DNA of 37,397 nt from Olsenella sp. An293. Lineage in GTDB: Bacteria > Actinomycetota > Coriobacteriia > Coriobacteriales > Atopobiaceae. The notes beneath the pieces are model-generated. The model was given only the letters and a program-made list of their open reading frames with translations. It ran no database searches and was not told the origin of the DNA. The stretch is from NCBI RefSeq assembly GCF_002159495.1, contig NZ_NFIT01000017.1:1-37397 (forward strand). Direction: 5' to 3'. Of the stretch, positions 25,239 to 35,759 are shown one piece after another. Each line of letters starts with the position of its first letter. Position 1 is the first letter of the stretch. A program made the translations under genes and the position numbers.

Positions 25239-25949
25239 TCACGCGAGCTTGAAGCCCATGCCCCAGACGGTCTTGACGTACTCGTCCGTGCCGGTTGCGC
25301 GCAGCTTGGCTCGGATGTTGGAGACGTGCACGGCGACCGTGGAGTCGTCGCCGGCAAACGGCTCGCCCCACGCGAGCTCGAAGAGCTCCGCCTTGGAGAA
25401 GACGCGGTTGGGCCGGCGCACGAGCGCCTCGAGGATGTTGAACTCGATCTTGGTGAGCGCGACCTCCCCGCCCTTCTCGCCATCCTCGCCGGGGGCGACC
25501 GCGAGCGTGCGCGCCTCGGGGTCAAGCGTCCAGCGCTGATGCCGGAGAACATCGCCCGCAGGGGCCTCCGTCCCGCGATGGCGCAGCTGTACCTCCACAC
25601 GCACCGCGAGCTCATCGAGGTCGAAGGGCTTGGTGAGATAGTCATCGGCACCCAGGCGCAGCAGGTCGATCCTGTCCGCGGCCTGCGTGCGCGCCGAGAT
25701 CACGATGACGGGCGTCGCCGCGTCACGCTTGCGGATAAGCTCGACGAGCTCCTCACCCGTCGCGCCCGGCAGCATGAGGTCGCAGATGACGATGTCGTAT
25801 GCCGCGTTCTTCTCGCCCGCGTCACCCAGCAGCAGGCGCGCCTCGGAGCCGGAGAACGCCTGCGTCACCACGTGGCCGTCGCGCGCGAGCCGCGTCGCCA
25901 CCACGTCGTTGATCGCCGCGTCGTCCTCTATGACCAGCACCCGCGCCAT
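25239..25949 (-). CDS. OmpR-family response regulator
   Basis: A 236-residue two-component regulator. The receiver domain (1-115) has the acidic pair Asp9-Asp10, phosphoacceptor Asp57 in VICDLMLP and Lys107 in LTKPF. The C-terminal winged helix (about 135-236) includes LTKIEFNILEALVRRPNRVF and VAVHVSNIRAKL. The ATG has GGAG five bases upstream. It is the first gene of the regulator-ATPase-permease-permease-kinase operon and should be phosphorylated by the kinase at 21554. Confidence 0.96.
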   Translation of the reverse strand: MARVLVIEDDAAINDVVATRLARDGHVVTQAFSGSEARLLLGDAGEKNAAYDIVICDLMLPGATGEELVELIRKRDAATPVIVISARTQAADRIDLLRLGADDYLTKPFDLDELAVRVEVQLRHRGTEAPAGDVLRHQRWTLDPEARTLAVAPGEDGEKGGEVALTKIEFNILEALVRRPNRVFSKAELFELAWGEPFAGDDSTVAVHVSNIRAKLRATGTDEYVKTVWGMGFKLA

Positions 25950-25965
25950 GATTCTCCAAAGTGAT

Positions 25966-25994
25966 GAAGTGACCGTCCCTTCGTATCATAGCGG
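25966..25994. repeat. Degenerate GGGACWGTCCC palindrome with CGTATCATAGCGG tail
   Basis: GAAGTGACCGTCCCTTC followed by CGTATCATAGCGG matches the copy at 11312 at all but a few positions. It lies 17 bp upstream of the regulator gene. On the minus strand its tail reads CCGCTATGATACG and could supply a TATGAT -10. Confidence 0.75.
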
Positions 25995-26010
25995 CATGGA
26001 CTCCCAGAAT

Positions 26011-26040
26011 GATTCAAAAGGGGACTGTCCCCTTTGAATC
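26011..26040. repeat. GGGGACTGTCCCC palindrome, GATTCAAA arms
   Basis: GATTCAAA and TTTGAATC flank AGGGGACTGTCCCCT. It is the second palindrome in a tandem with the one at 25966. The rest of the gap to the binding-protein gene holds a GGGCGC-GTCAG-GCGCCC hairpin (26079-26095) and no gene that I can see. Confidence 0.85.
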
Positions 26041-26232
26041 ATTTAAGCGTTCGGCAAGCCTGCGTAAGAAGCCGGCCCGGGCGCGTCAGGCGCCCGTAAG
26101 AGACGGTCAGCGCTGCGCAAGGACTCCCCAAACGCGAAAGATTCCACCGCAAGTGGACTCTAACGTAACTCACGGCTTGGCCGGCGGCACGAAGTCGCCG
26201 GCGCATGGGAAAGGGAATCGAAGGGAGCTCTT

Positions 26233-27375
26233 GTGAACAACATCAGCGCGCGCGGCGTCTCTCGCCGCTCCTTCCTCGGCATGCTCGGCATGGCCGGCTT
26301 CGCCTGCGCAGCGGGCCTGGGCCTCACCGGCTGCGAGGACAGCGCCGCCCCCGCGGCCGAGGCCGTGGACTACAACTCCATGTCGCTGGACGACATCATC
26401 ACGCAGGCCCAGCAGGAGGGTCAGATCAACTCCGTGGGCATGCCGGACACCTGGGCCAACTGGGTCGGCACCTGGGACGACATCGAGGAGAAGTACGGCA
26501 TCACGCAGGCCGACCAGGACATGTCCTCCGCCGAGGAGATCGCCATGTTCAAGCAGGAGGGCACCGACGGCACCAAGGACATCGGCGACGTGGGCCAGCA
26601 GTGGGGCCCCACGGCCGAGGCCGAGGGCGTGACCCTCAAGTACAAGACCAGCTACTGGGACGAGATTCCCGACTGGGCCAAGGACGACGACGGCGACTGG
26701 GTCGTAGGCTACTACGGCACGATGTCGATCATCTCCAACGACGACCAGGTGCCCAACCCGCCGACGACGCTCGCCGAGCTCGCTGACGGCGACTACAAGG
26801 TCTCCATCGGCGACATCACGGCCGCCGCGGCCGCGCAGCACGCGGTGCTCGCCATCGCCGTCGCCCTGGGCGGCGGCCTTGACAACATGCAGCCCGCCTA
26901 CGACTTCATCACCAAGATCGCCGAGGCCGGCCGCCTGGACGTCTCCGACGTCTCCGTCGCCCGCCTGGAGTCCGGCGAGGTGGCCGTGGGCCTCAACTGG
27001 GACTACAACTCCCTCAACTACCGCGCGCAGATCGTCGAGAACAACCCCGACGCCAAGTTCACGGTGAGCATCCCCACCGACGGCTCCGTGCAGTCCGGCT
27101 ACGCCACCATCATCAACGTCAACGCGCCGCACCCCGCCGCCGCCTGCCTCGCCCGCGAGTACATCCTCTCCGACGAGGGCCAGATCAACCTCGCCCGCGG
27201 CTACGCCACGCCCATCCGCAGCTCCGTCGAGCTCCCGGAGGACGTCAAGGCGCTGCGCCTGCCGGACGAGCAGTACGGCGACCAGGTCCAGTCCATCGAC
27301 TACGAGAAGTGGACCGACGTCACCAACGAGCTCGTGACCTGGTACCAGGAGAACATCATCCCCATCCTGGGCTAG
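26233..27375 (+). CDS. ABC importer substrate-binding lipoprotein (Tat-type signal)
   Basis: A 380-residue solute-binding protein of the extracellular family 1 / iron(III)-AfuA-PotD cluster. The signal has twin arginines (SRRSFLGM) and a lipobox LTGC with the lipidated cysteine at about 34, so export through Tat and membrane anchoring are expected. The mature part shows family strands such as VVGYYGTMSIISNDDQVPNP and VSIPTDGSVQSGYATIINVN. The start is GTG at 26233 with GGGAG six bases upstream. It heads an importer operon with two permeases, an ATPase and a PHP hydrolase. The ligand is not readable; a phosphorylated organic compound is suggested by the hydrolase. Confidence 0.9.
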   Translation: MNNISARGVSRRSFLGMLGMAGFACAAGLGLTGCEDSAAPAAEAVDYNSMSLDDIITQAQQEGQINSVGMPDTWANWVGTWDDIEEKYGITQADQDMSSAEEIAMFKQEGTDGTKDIGDVGQQWGPTAEAEGVTLKYKTSYWDEIPDWAKDDDGDWVVGYYGTMSIISNDDQVPNPPTTLAELADGDYKVSIGDITAAAAAQHAVLAIAVALGGGLDNMQPAYDFITKIAEAGRLDVSDVSVARLESGEVAVGLNWDYNSLNYRAQIVENNPDAKFTVSIPTDGSVQSGYATIINVNAPHPAAACLAREYILSDEGQINLARGYATPIRSSVELPEDVKALRLPDEQYGDQVQSIDYEKWTDVTNELVTWYQENIIPILG

Positions 27376-27442
27376 TCGCGCAAACTCACGCCAGCCGCCG
27401 TCTTCGGCGCAACCGGGCGGCCTTCGGGTCGCCCTCTTCTTG

Positions 27443-27496
27443 GGGCGCGCCGTTCTTCTCGCCAAGGAGAAGACCTGCCGAGAAGAACGGGCGCCC
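27443..27496. repeat. Intergenic hairpin between binding protein and permease genes
   Basis: Arms of about 20 bp (GGGCGC, CCGTTCTTCTCG and mirror, one bulge) surround a 13-base loop. No U-run follows. Strong stems at this place in importer operons often protect the binding-protein mRNA and raise its amount over the permeases. The stem includes an inverted CTTCTCG pair. Confidence 0.7.
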
Positions 27497-27533
27497 ACGA
27501 CCCGACAACGTACAGAACATCAAAGGAGGTACC

Positions 27534-28484
27534 ATGGCAGAGATCTCGCAGACTTCCGCGACGCTCTCCGCAGACGCCGCCGTCCCCGCCGCCCGGGTTA
27601 CCGGGAGCGCGGCAGAGGCGAGCAGGCGTCCGCAGAAGACCCGCCGCTGGGTCGGCTACGTCGCCTTTCTTCCCTTCCTGCTCGTGATCGTTGGCTACGA
27701 GCTGCTGCCGCTCGCGCAGCTCGTGCTCGACAGCCTCATTGGCAAGGAGTCCGGCGCCTTTGGCCTGGAGAACTTCGTCAAGGTCTTCACCACCCCGCTC
27801 TACCAGCAGTCCATCATCAACAGCGTCTGGATCAGCCTCGTCTCGGCCGTCGTGGGCATCGTCGTGTCGTTCCTCGCCGCGCGCTTTGCCTACGAGTCGA
27901 GCGAGCGCGTGCGCAACGCCTTCACGATGGTCCTCAACATGATGTCCAACTTCTCGGGCGTGCCCCTGGCGTTTGCCTTCATGATCCTCATGGGCAACTC
28001 CGGCGTCCTCACCATCCTGGGCCAGCAGTGGAACATCCCCTTCCTCGCCGACTTTGACCTCTACACCGGCGAGGGCCTGCTCGTGCTCTACATCTACTTC
28101 CAGATCCCGCTGGCCACGCTGCTGCTCCTGCCGGCCTTCAGCGGCATAAAGAAGTCCTGGCGCGAGGCGGCGATCATCCTCCAGGCCACGCCGCTGGACT
28201 ACTGGTTCAGGATCGTGATTCCCAACCTTATGCCGTCGATCCTGGGCACGCTCTCGGTGCTCTTCTCCAACGCCCTCGCGGCGTACGCGACCGCCTTCGC
28301 CATCGTCATGAACAACTACGCGCTGCTCCCGCTGCAGATAACGTCCAAGTTCAAGGGCGACGTGCAGATCGACGCGGCCACCGGCGGCGCGCTCGCCGTG
28401 GTGCTCATCATCCTGATGGTCGTCTGCACGGTCATCAACAACTACTTCACCAAGCGCGCGTCAAAGGGGCGTGAGATCATATGA
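27534..28484 (+). CDS. ABC importer permease 1
   Basis: A 316-residue permease with a cytoplasmic N-terminal tail (1-35) and about six membrane helices. The EAA loop that contacts the ATPase is EAAIILQATPLDYWFRIVIP near 222-241. The start at 27534 has AAAGGAGGT three bases upstream, the strongest ribosome site of the operon. It overlaps the second permease by ATGA. Belongs to the binding-protein-dependent PotB/FbpB-like group. Confidence 0.93.
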   Translation: MAEISQTSATLSADAAVPAARVTGSAAEASRRPQKTRRWVGYVAFLPFLLVIVGYELLPLAQLVLDSLIGKESGAFGLENFVKVFTTPLYQQSIINSVWISLVSAVVGIVVSFLAARFAYESSERVRNAFTMVLNMMSNFSGVPLAFAFMILMGNSGVLTILGQQWNIPFLADFDLYTGEGLLVLYIYFQIPLATLLLLPAFSGIKKSWREAAIILQATPLDYWFRIVIPNLMPSILGTLSVLFSNALAAYATAFAIVMNNYALLPLQITSKFKGDVQIDAATGGALAVVLIILMVVCTVINNYFTKRASKGREII

Positions 28485-29305
28485 GTTCCAAGACCAAGGC
28501 CGTCAAGGCTGCCGCCCCCGGCAAGAAGACGCCGCTGGCCGCCAAGATCTTCCTGGGCATCGTTGGCCTGTACCTGCTGATTCCGTTTCTCACCACGCTC
28601 ATCTACTCCCTCTTTGTCGAGTGGACCGATGTGCTTCCCTCCGGCTTCACGCTGCGCAACTACGCCGAGCTCTTCACCAACTCGACGTTCTGGTTCTCCA
28701 TCGGGCGCACGCTCGTCCTGTGCCTGGTGAGCGTGGCCATCACCATCGTCCTTCTCCTCCTGGCCATGTACGTCGTGGTGGCCGTCAACCGCAGGCTGGG
28801 CCGCTTCATGCAGTTTGTCTGCATGATCCCGTACGCGCTGCAGGGCGTCATCCTCTCCATCGGCATCATCTCGCTCTACACCGGCACCGGCACGATCCTC
28901 TCCAACCGCATGTTCATGCTCTTTGGCGCCTACACGATCCTCGTGCTTCCCTACATCTACCAGGGCATCCGCAACGCGCTCAACGCCATCGACGCCAACA
29001 TGCTCATCCAGGCCGCCGAGATGCTCGGCTGCGGCCGCTTCCGCGCCTACGTGCAGGTAGTGCTCCCCAACATCGTGTCGGGCATCCTGGTCTCTAGCCT
29101 TCTCGCCGAGAGCATCGTCTTTGGCGACTTTGTCCTCGCCAACAACATCGCCGGCACCAACTACCAGAACATCCAGGTGTTCCTGCAGGCCAACATGGCC
29201 CGCTCGAGCGGACTCTCCAGCGCCATCGTCGTCATCATCTTCCTGGTGGTGGCAGCGGTGACCGCAGTGGTCCTCAAACTCCAGCACACTTCCCAGAAGC
29301 AGTAA
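28481..29305 (+). CDS. ABC importer permease 2
   Basis: A 274-residue permease with about six membrane helices and an EAA-type loop, AAEMLGCGRFRAYVQVVLPN near 179-198. It forms the heterodimeric channel with permease 1 and is translationally coupled to it by the ATGA overlap. PotC/FbpB-like. The ATPase gene follows after 12 bp. Confidence 0.93.
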   Translation: MSSKTKAVKAAAPGKKTPLAAKIFLGIVGLYLLIPFLTTLIYSLFVEWTDVLPSGFTLRNYAELFTNSTFWFSIGRTLVLCLVSVAITIVLLLLAMYVVVAVNRRLGRFMQFVCMIPYALQGVILSIGIISLYTGTGTILSNRMFMLFGAYTILVLPYIYQGIRNALNAIDANMLIQAAEMLGCGRFRAYVQVVLPNIVSGILVSSLLAESIVFGDFVLANNIAGTNYQNIQVFLQANMARSSGLSSAIVVIIFLVVAAVTAVVLKLQHTSQKQ

Positions 29306-29317
29306 GGAGAAGCCCAG

Positions 29318-30364
29318 ATGGCTTACATCGAATTCAAGGACGTCGTCAAGCGCTTTGGCGACAACACCGTCCTCGACCACATCAGCTTTGGCATCCAGCA
29401 GGGCGACCTCGTGACCCTGCTCGGCCCCTCCGGCTGCGGCAAGTCCACGCTGCTGCGCTGCCTCTCCGGACTCGAGACCGTCACCGAGGGCAAGATCGTC
29501 CTCGACGGCCGCGACGTCACCAACGTGCCCGCCAGCAAGCGCAACATCGGCATGGTCTTCCAGCAGTACAGCCTCTTCCCCAACATGACCGTCGAGCAGA
29601 ACGTCGCCTTTGGCCTCAAGATGAAGAAGGTCGACCCCGCCACGATTGAGAAGAAGGTCGCTGACGCCATCGCCATGGTCGAGCTCTCCGGCAAGGAGAA
29701 GGCCTACCCCGCCAACCTCTCCGGTGGCCAGCAGCAGCGCGCTGCCCTCGCCCGCTCCATCGTGACCGAGCCCTCCGTGCTGCTGCTCGACGAGCCGCTC
29801 TCCGCCATCGACGCCAAGCTCCGCAAGGCCCTGCAGTCCCGCATCCGCGAGATCCACCAGGAGCTCGGCCTCACCACGATCTTCGTCACGCACGACCAGG
29901 ACGAGGCCATGGTGATGTCCGACGTCATCCAGCTCTTCCACTCCGGTCGCATCGAGCAGGCAGGCAGCCCCGTCGAGGTCTACACCAGCCCCGTTTCCGA
30001 GTTCGCCGCGAGCTTCATCGGAAGCTACAACCAGCTCTCCGCGAGCGACTTCACCGCGCTCACGGGCGTTACGGTGCCGGCGGGCAACGTGGTGGCCATC
30101 AGGCCGGAGACCATCGGCATCAGCCGCGAGAGGCCGGACGAGAAGGACGCCCACCTCGTCGACGGCACCGTGGTTGACTCCACACCGCGCGGCAACGTCC
30201 TGCGCTACACCGTGAGGCTCGAGGGCGGGACCACCGTCTTCGTTGACGTTCTCTTCCGCAGCTTCCACATGTTCGACCGCGGGAACAAGGTCTACCTCTC
30301 CCTCCCGGAGCGCGACTGCCTCGTCATCCCGGTCGACGCCGCGAGCGCCCGCCCTGCCGCGTAG
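29318..30364 (+). CDS. ABC importer ATPase (PotA/FbpC-like)
   Basis: A 348-residue ATPase. Walker A is GPSGCGKST (36-44), the Q-loop is MVFQQYSLFP near 85, the signature is NLSGGQQQR near 133, and Walker B is LLLDEPLSAID near 155, with HDQDEA following. The C-terminal 110 residues are the TOBE/MOI regulatory domain (PAGNVVAIRPETIGISRE onward). The ATG has AGGAG about eight bases upstream. It drives import with the two upstream permeases. Confidence 0.96.
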   Translation: MAYIEFKDVVKRFGDNTVLDHISFGIQQGDLVTLLGPSGCGKSTLLRCLSGLETVTEGKIVLDGRDVTNVPASKRNIGMVFQQYSLFPNMTVEQNVAFGLKMKKVDPATIEKKVADAIAMVELSGKEKAYPANLSGGQQQRAALARSIVTEPSVLLLDEPLSAIDAKLRKALQSRIREIHQELGLTTIFVTHDQDEAMVMSDVIQLFHSGRIEQAGSPVEVYTSPVSEFAASFIGSYNQLSASDFTALTGVTVPAGNVVAIRPETIGISRERPDEKDAHLVDGTVVDSTPRGNVLRYTVRLEGGTTVFVDVLFRSFHMFDRGNKVYLSLPERDCLVIPVDAASARPAA

Positions 30365-30446
30365 CGGCAGAGGCCTCGAGCCCCTTCCTCCCACGCCCGG
30401 CCCGTGCCCTCCCCGTGCGGGTCGGGCACGCACGATTGGAGACGAC

Positions 30447-31433
30447 ATGCCCTTCCATGACCAGACGTGCCTTCCGGAGGACCTCCCCCGCTTCAAGGGG
30501 AACCTCCACAGCCACACTACCAACTCCGACGGCCACCTCACGCCGGCGGAGTCCGTCGCAGCCTTCCGAGCACGCGGCTACGACTTCCTCTGCCTCTCCG
30601 AGCACGACCTCTACACGGACCTCTCGGGGCAGTTCGACGACGAGGGATTCGTGATTCTCCCCGGGCTCGAGGCCTCGGCGTACCTGTACGCGGACGAGTC
30701 CGAGGCGCTGCGGCTCAAGTGCCATCACATGCACGGCATCCTCGGCACGAGCGAGATGGTCGCCTCCGCAAAGAAGCGCTTCTCGCACATGGAGCGGCTG
30801 GAGCCCCTGCGCTTCCACGGCTCCTGGGACGGGGAGGCAGTCGCGACGCAGCTCGCCTGCGCACTTGAGGAGCGCGGCTGCATCGTGACCTACAACCACC
30901 CCATCTGGAGCCGCGTGGAGCCCGACGAGTTCTGCGGCGCCGAGGGGTACTTCGCGCTCGAGATCTTCAACTACGACACCGTCAACGAGTCAGGCACGGG
31001 GTACGACACCACCTACTGGGACCTCATGCTGCGACGCGGCAAGCGCGTATGGGGCTTTGCCTCGGACGACAACCACAACGAGGGGATCTTCGACGACTCC
31101 TTTGGCGGGTGGGTGGTCGCGAGCGCGCCCGCACTCACGAGAGACGCCCTGGTGAGGTCGCTCCTGGCGGGGACCTTCTACTCGAGTTCCGGGCCCGACA
31201 TCATCAACTGGGGCGTGCGCGACGGCCGCGTCTGGGTGGACTGCAGCCCCTGTGAGCGCGTCAGCCTTGTCGCGGGCGGCCCGGTCAACGCAGGGGCAAC
31301 CGTAATAGCGCCCGAGGGCGAGCCGCTCACGCACGCCGAGTTCCCGCTCGCCGGAAACGAGACCTACCTGCGCCTGGAGTGCACGGACGAGCGCGGCCGC
31401 ACCGCGTGGTCCAACCCCATCTTCACAGACTAG
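30447..31433 (+). CDS. PHP-domain metallohydrolase, CehA/McbA-like
   Basis: A 328-residue predicted metal-dependent phosphoesterase or hydrolase. PHP motifs in order: NLHSHTTNSDG (His21, His23), LSEHD (His53, Asp54), PGLEAS, TYNHPIW near 149 and GFASDDNHN near 206. The last 100 residues form a beta-rich C-terminal extension typical of CehA/McbA-type proteins. No signal peptide, so it acts inside. The start at 30447 has GGAG six bases upstream; the frame is open further upstream through the ATPase end but without a start signal. It is last in the importer operon, 82 bp after the ATPase, and probably processes the imported compound. Confidence 0.87.
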   Translation: MPFHDQTCLPEDLPRFKGNLHSHTTNSDGHLTPAESVAAFRARGYDFLCLSEHDLYTDLSGQFDDEGFVILPGLEASAYLYADESEALRLKCHHMHGILGTSEMVASAKKRFSHMERLEPLRFHGSWDGEAVATQLACALEERGCIVTYNHPIWSRVEPDEFCGAEGYFALEIFNYDTVNESGTGYDTTYWDLMLRRGKRVWGFASDDNHNEGIFDDSFGGWVVASAPALTRDALVRSLLAGTFYSSSGPDIINWGVRDGRVWVDCSPCERVSLVAGGPVNAGATVIAPEGEPLTHAEFPLAGNETYLRLECTDERGRTAWSNPIFTD

Positions 31434-31456
31434 CTGTTCAGCCACGTGCAATGGGG

Positions 31457-31487
31457 CCGTGCAAAAATGCCTGCCCCCTTTGCACGG
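31457..31487. terminator. Bidirectional terminator between the two PHP genes
   Basis: CCGTGCAAA (31457-31465) and TTTGCACGG (31479-31487) are exact inverse copies around 13 bases, midway between two convergent stops. Confidence 0.65.
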
Positions 31488-31493
31488 TCACCC

Positions 31494-32336
31494 TTACTGT
31501 AGCGGCAGGGACTCCCAGGAGCCGTCTGCGCGCGGGACCTCTATCGCACGATAGCCCACGTCCCAGGCATGAGCGTAGGCCTCGCGGATTCCGTCGCACA
31601 TGTCGCCGGGAACGTGCGCGTCCGACCCAACCGTGATGGGCACGCCGGCACGGCAGAAGCGCTCGAGCAGGCCACGAGCGGGATAGTAGTCCCCCACCCC
31701 CTTGCGCCAGCCGGCAGTGGAGAGCTCCACGCGCCGGCCGGTGTCGTGTGCGCAGCCGACCATCTCGTCCCAGAGCGGAGCGAGGTCGATTGTGGGGGCG
31801 AATCCAGCATTGACGAACCTCATGGCTAGATCCGGGTGAGCCATGGTGCCAAAGGGCAGCGGGCTCTCGCACGCGCGACACCAGGTCTGCGCATAGCGGC
31901 GCCAGACCTCGTCCGGACCCAGCTCGTGCCAGATGTGCTGGTCCGTGGGGTCATCGATCCACGCGCCGTCGTCCTGCTCGCCCAACCAGTGCACGCTGCC
32001 CAGAAGCACCTGCGCGCCAGCGGCCCAGCGACGGACGTTCTCCTCGCAGCCGGGATACCAGTCACACTCGAAACCGTAGATCATCTCCAGCTCGGGGTGA
32101 GCGTCGCGCGCGGCCTCCCACTCTGCCCGGTGGGCGGCGAGCTCGGCCTCCACCACCTGGACCTCCCCCGCAGGGTCCATCTCCGCAGGCAGCGTGAGAT
32201 GATCGGTCGAGACCAGCACGGAACAGCCCGCCGCCACCGCGGCGCAAGCGTTCTCCTCGAAGGTCCCCACGCCATCCGAGAAGTACGTGTGGGTGTGCGT
32301 GTCGACAATCGAACCTGGGGCGAGGGGCATACTCAT
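31494..32336 (-). CDS. PHP-domain histidinol-phosphatase-like protein
   Basis: A 280-residue PHP phosphoesterase of the HisJ/HisK group. Ligand motifs: DTHTHTYFSDG (His14, His16), STDH (Asp45, His46), GFECDW (Glu90), GSVHW (His116), GTMAHPD (His167) and GSDAH (Asp239, His241). The set is complete for a trinuclear metal site. The ATG at 32336 has AAGGAG five bases upstream. It is not next to other his genes, so histidinol phosphatase is only one possibility; it could act on another phosphomonoester, perhaps linked to the convergent importer-PHP operon. Confidence 0.87.
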   Translation of the reverse strand: MSMPLAPGSIVDTHTHTYFSDGVGTFEENACAAVAAGCSVLVSTDHLTLPAEMDPAGEVQVVEAELAAHRAEWEAARDAHPELEMIYGFECDWYPGCEENVRRWAAGAQVLLGSVHWLGEQDDGAWIDDPTDQHIWHELGPDEVWRRYAQTWCRACESPLPFGTMAHPDLAMRFVNAGFAPTIDLAPLWDEMVGCAHDTGRRVELSTAGWRKGVGDYYPARGLLERFCRAGVPITVGSDAHVPGDMCDGIREAYAHAWDVGYRAIEVPRADGSWESLPLQ

Positions 32337-32358
32337 GGGGTCTCCTTCGGAGGCAGAA

Positions 32359-32438
32359 AATTAACGTACTTTGGTTTCCTGAAAATTCACGTTATCCCAG
32401 TTGGCGATTTCCCGCCTCAGTTTCAAAGTACGTTAATT
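32359..32438. repeat. Dyad element with AATTAACGTACTTTG arms
   Basis: Exact 15-bp arms (32359-32373 and 32424-32438) enclose 50 bp containing an extra ACGTTA word and GGCGATTTCCCGCC. It starts 22 bp upstream of the PHP phosphatase start, so it covers that gene's promoter region. Confidence 0.75.
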
Positions 32439-32462
32439 ATAGGCGGCGAGGCAGTAGGACAC

Positions 32463-32499
32463 AAAAAAGGGGCCGCCGGGCGAAAAACCCGACGGCCCC
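32463..32499 (-). terminator. Rho-independent terminator of carAB
   Basis: On the minus strand GGGGCCGTCGGG pairs with CCCGGCGGCCCC around TTTTTCG, followed by TTTTTTG. A canonical strong terminator, 42 bp after the carB stop. Confidence 0.92.
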
Positions 32500-32520
32500 G
32501 TCGCATCAAAGATGTGTGCT

Positions 32521-32540
32521 AATTGGGGACTGTCCCCAAT

Positions 32541-32541
<1 letters not shown>
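32521..32541. repeat. GGGGACTGTCCCC palindrome at the carB stop
   Basis: AATT-flanked palindrome sharing its last base with the carB TAA. About 40 bp around it match the copy at the GT8 stop (5528-5570), including CCTGTAA and AGCACA-N-ATCTTT. Confidence 0.88.
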
Positions 32542-35759
<3,218 letters not shown>

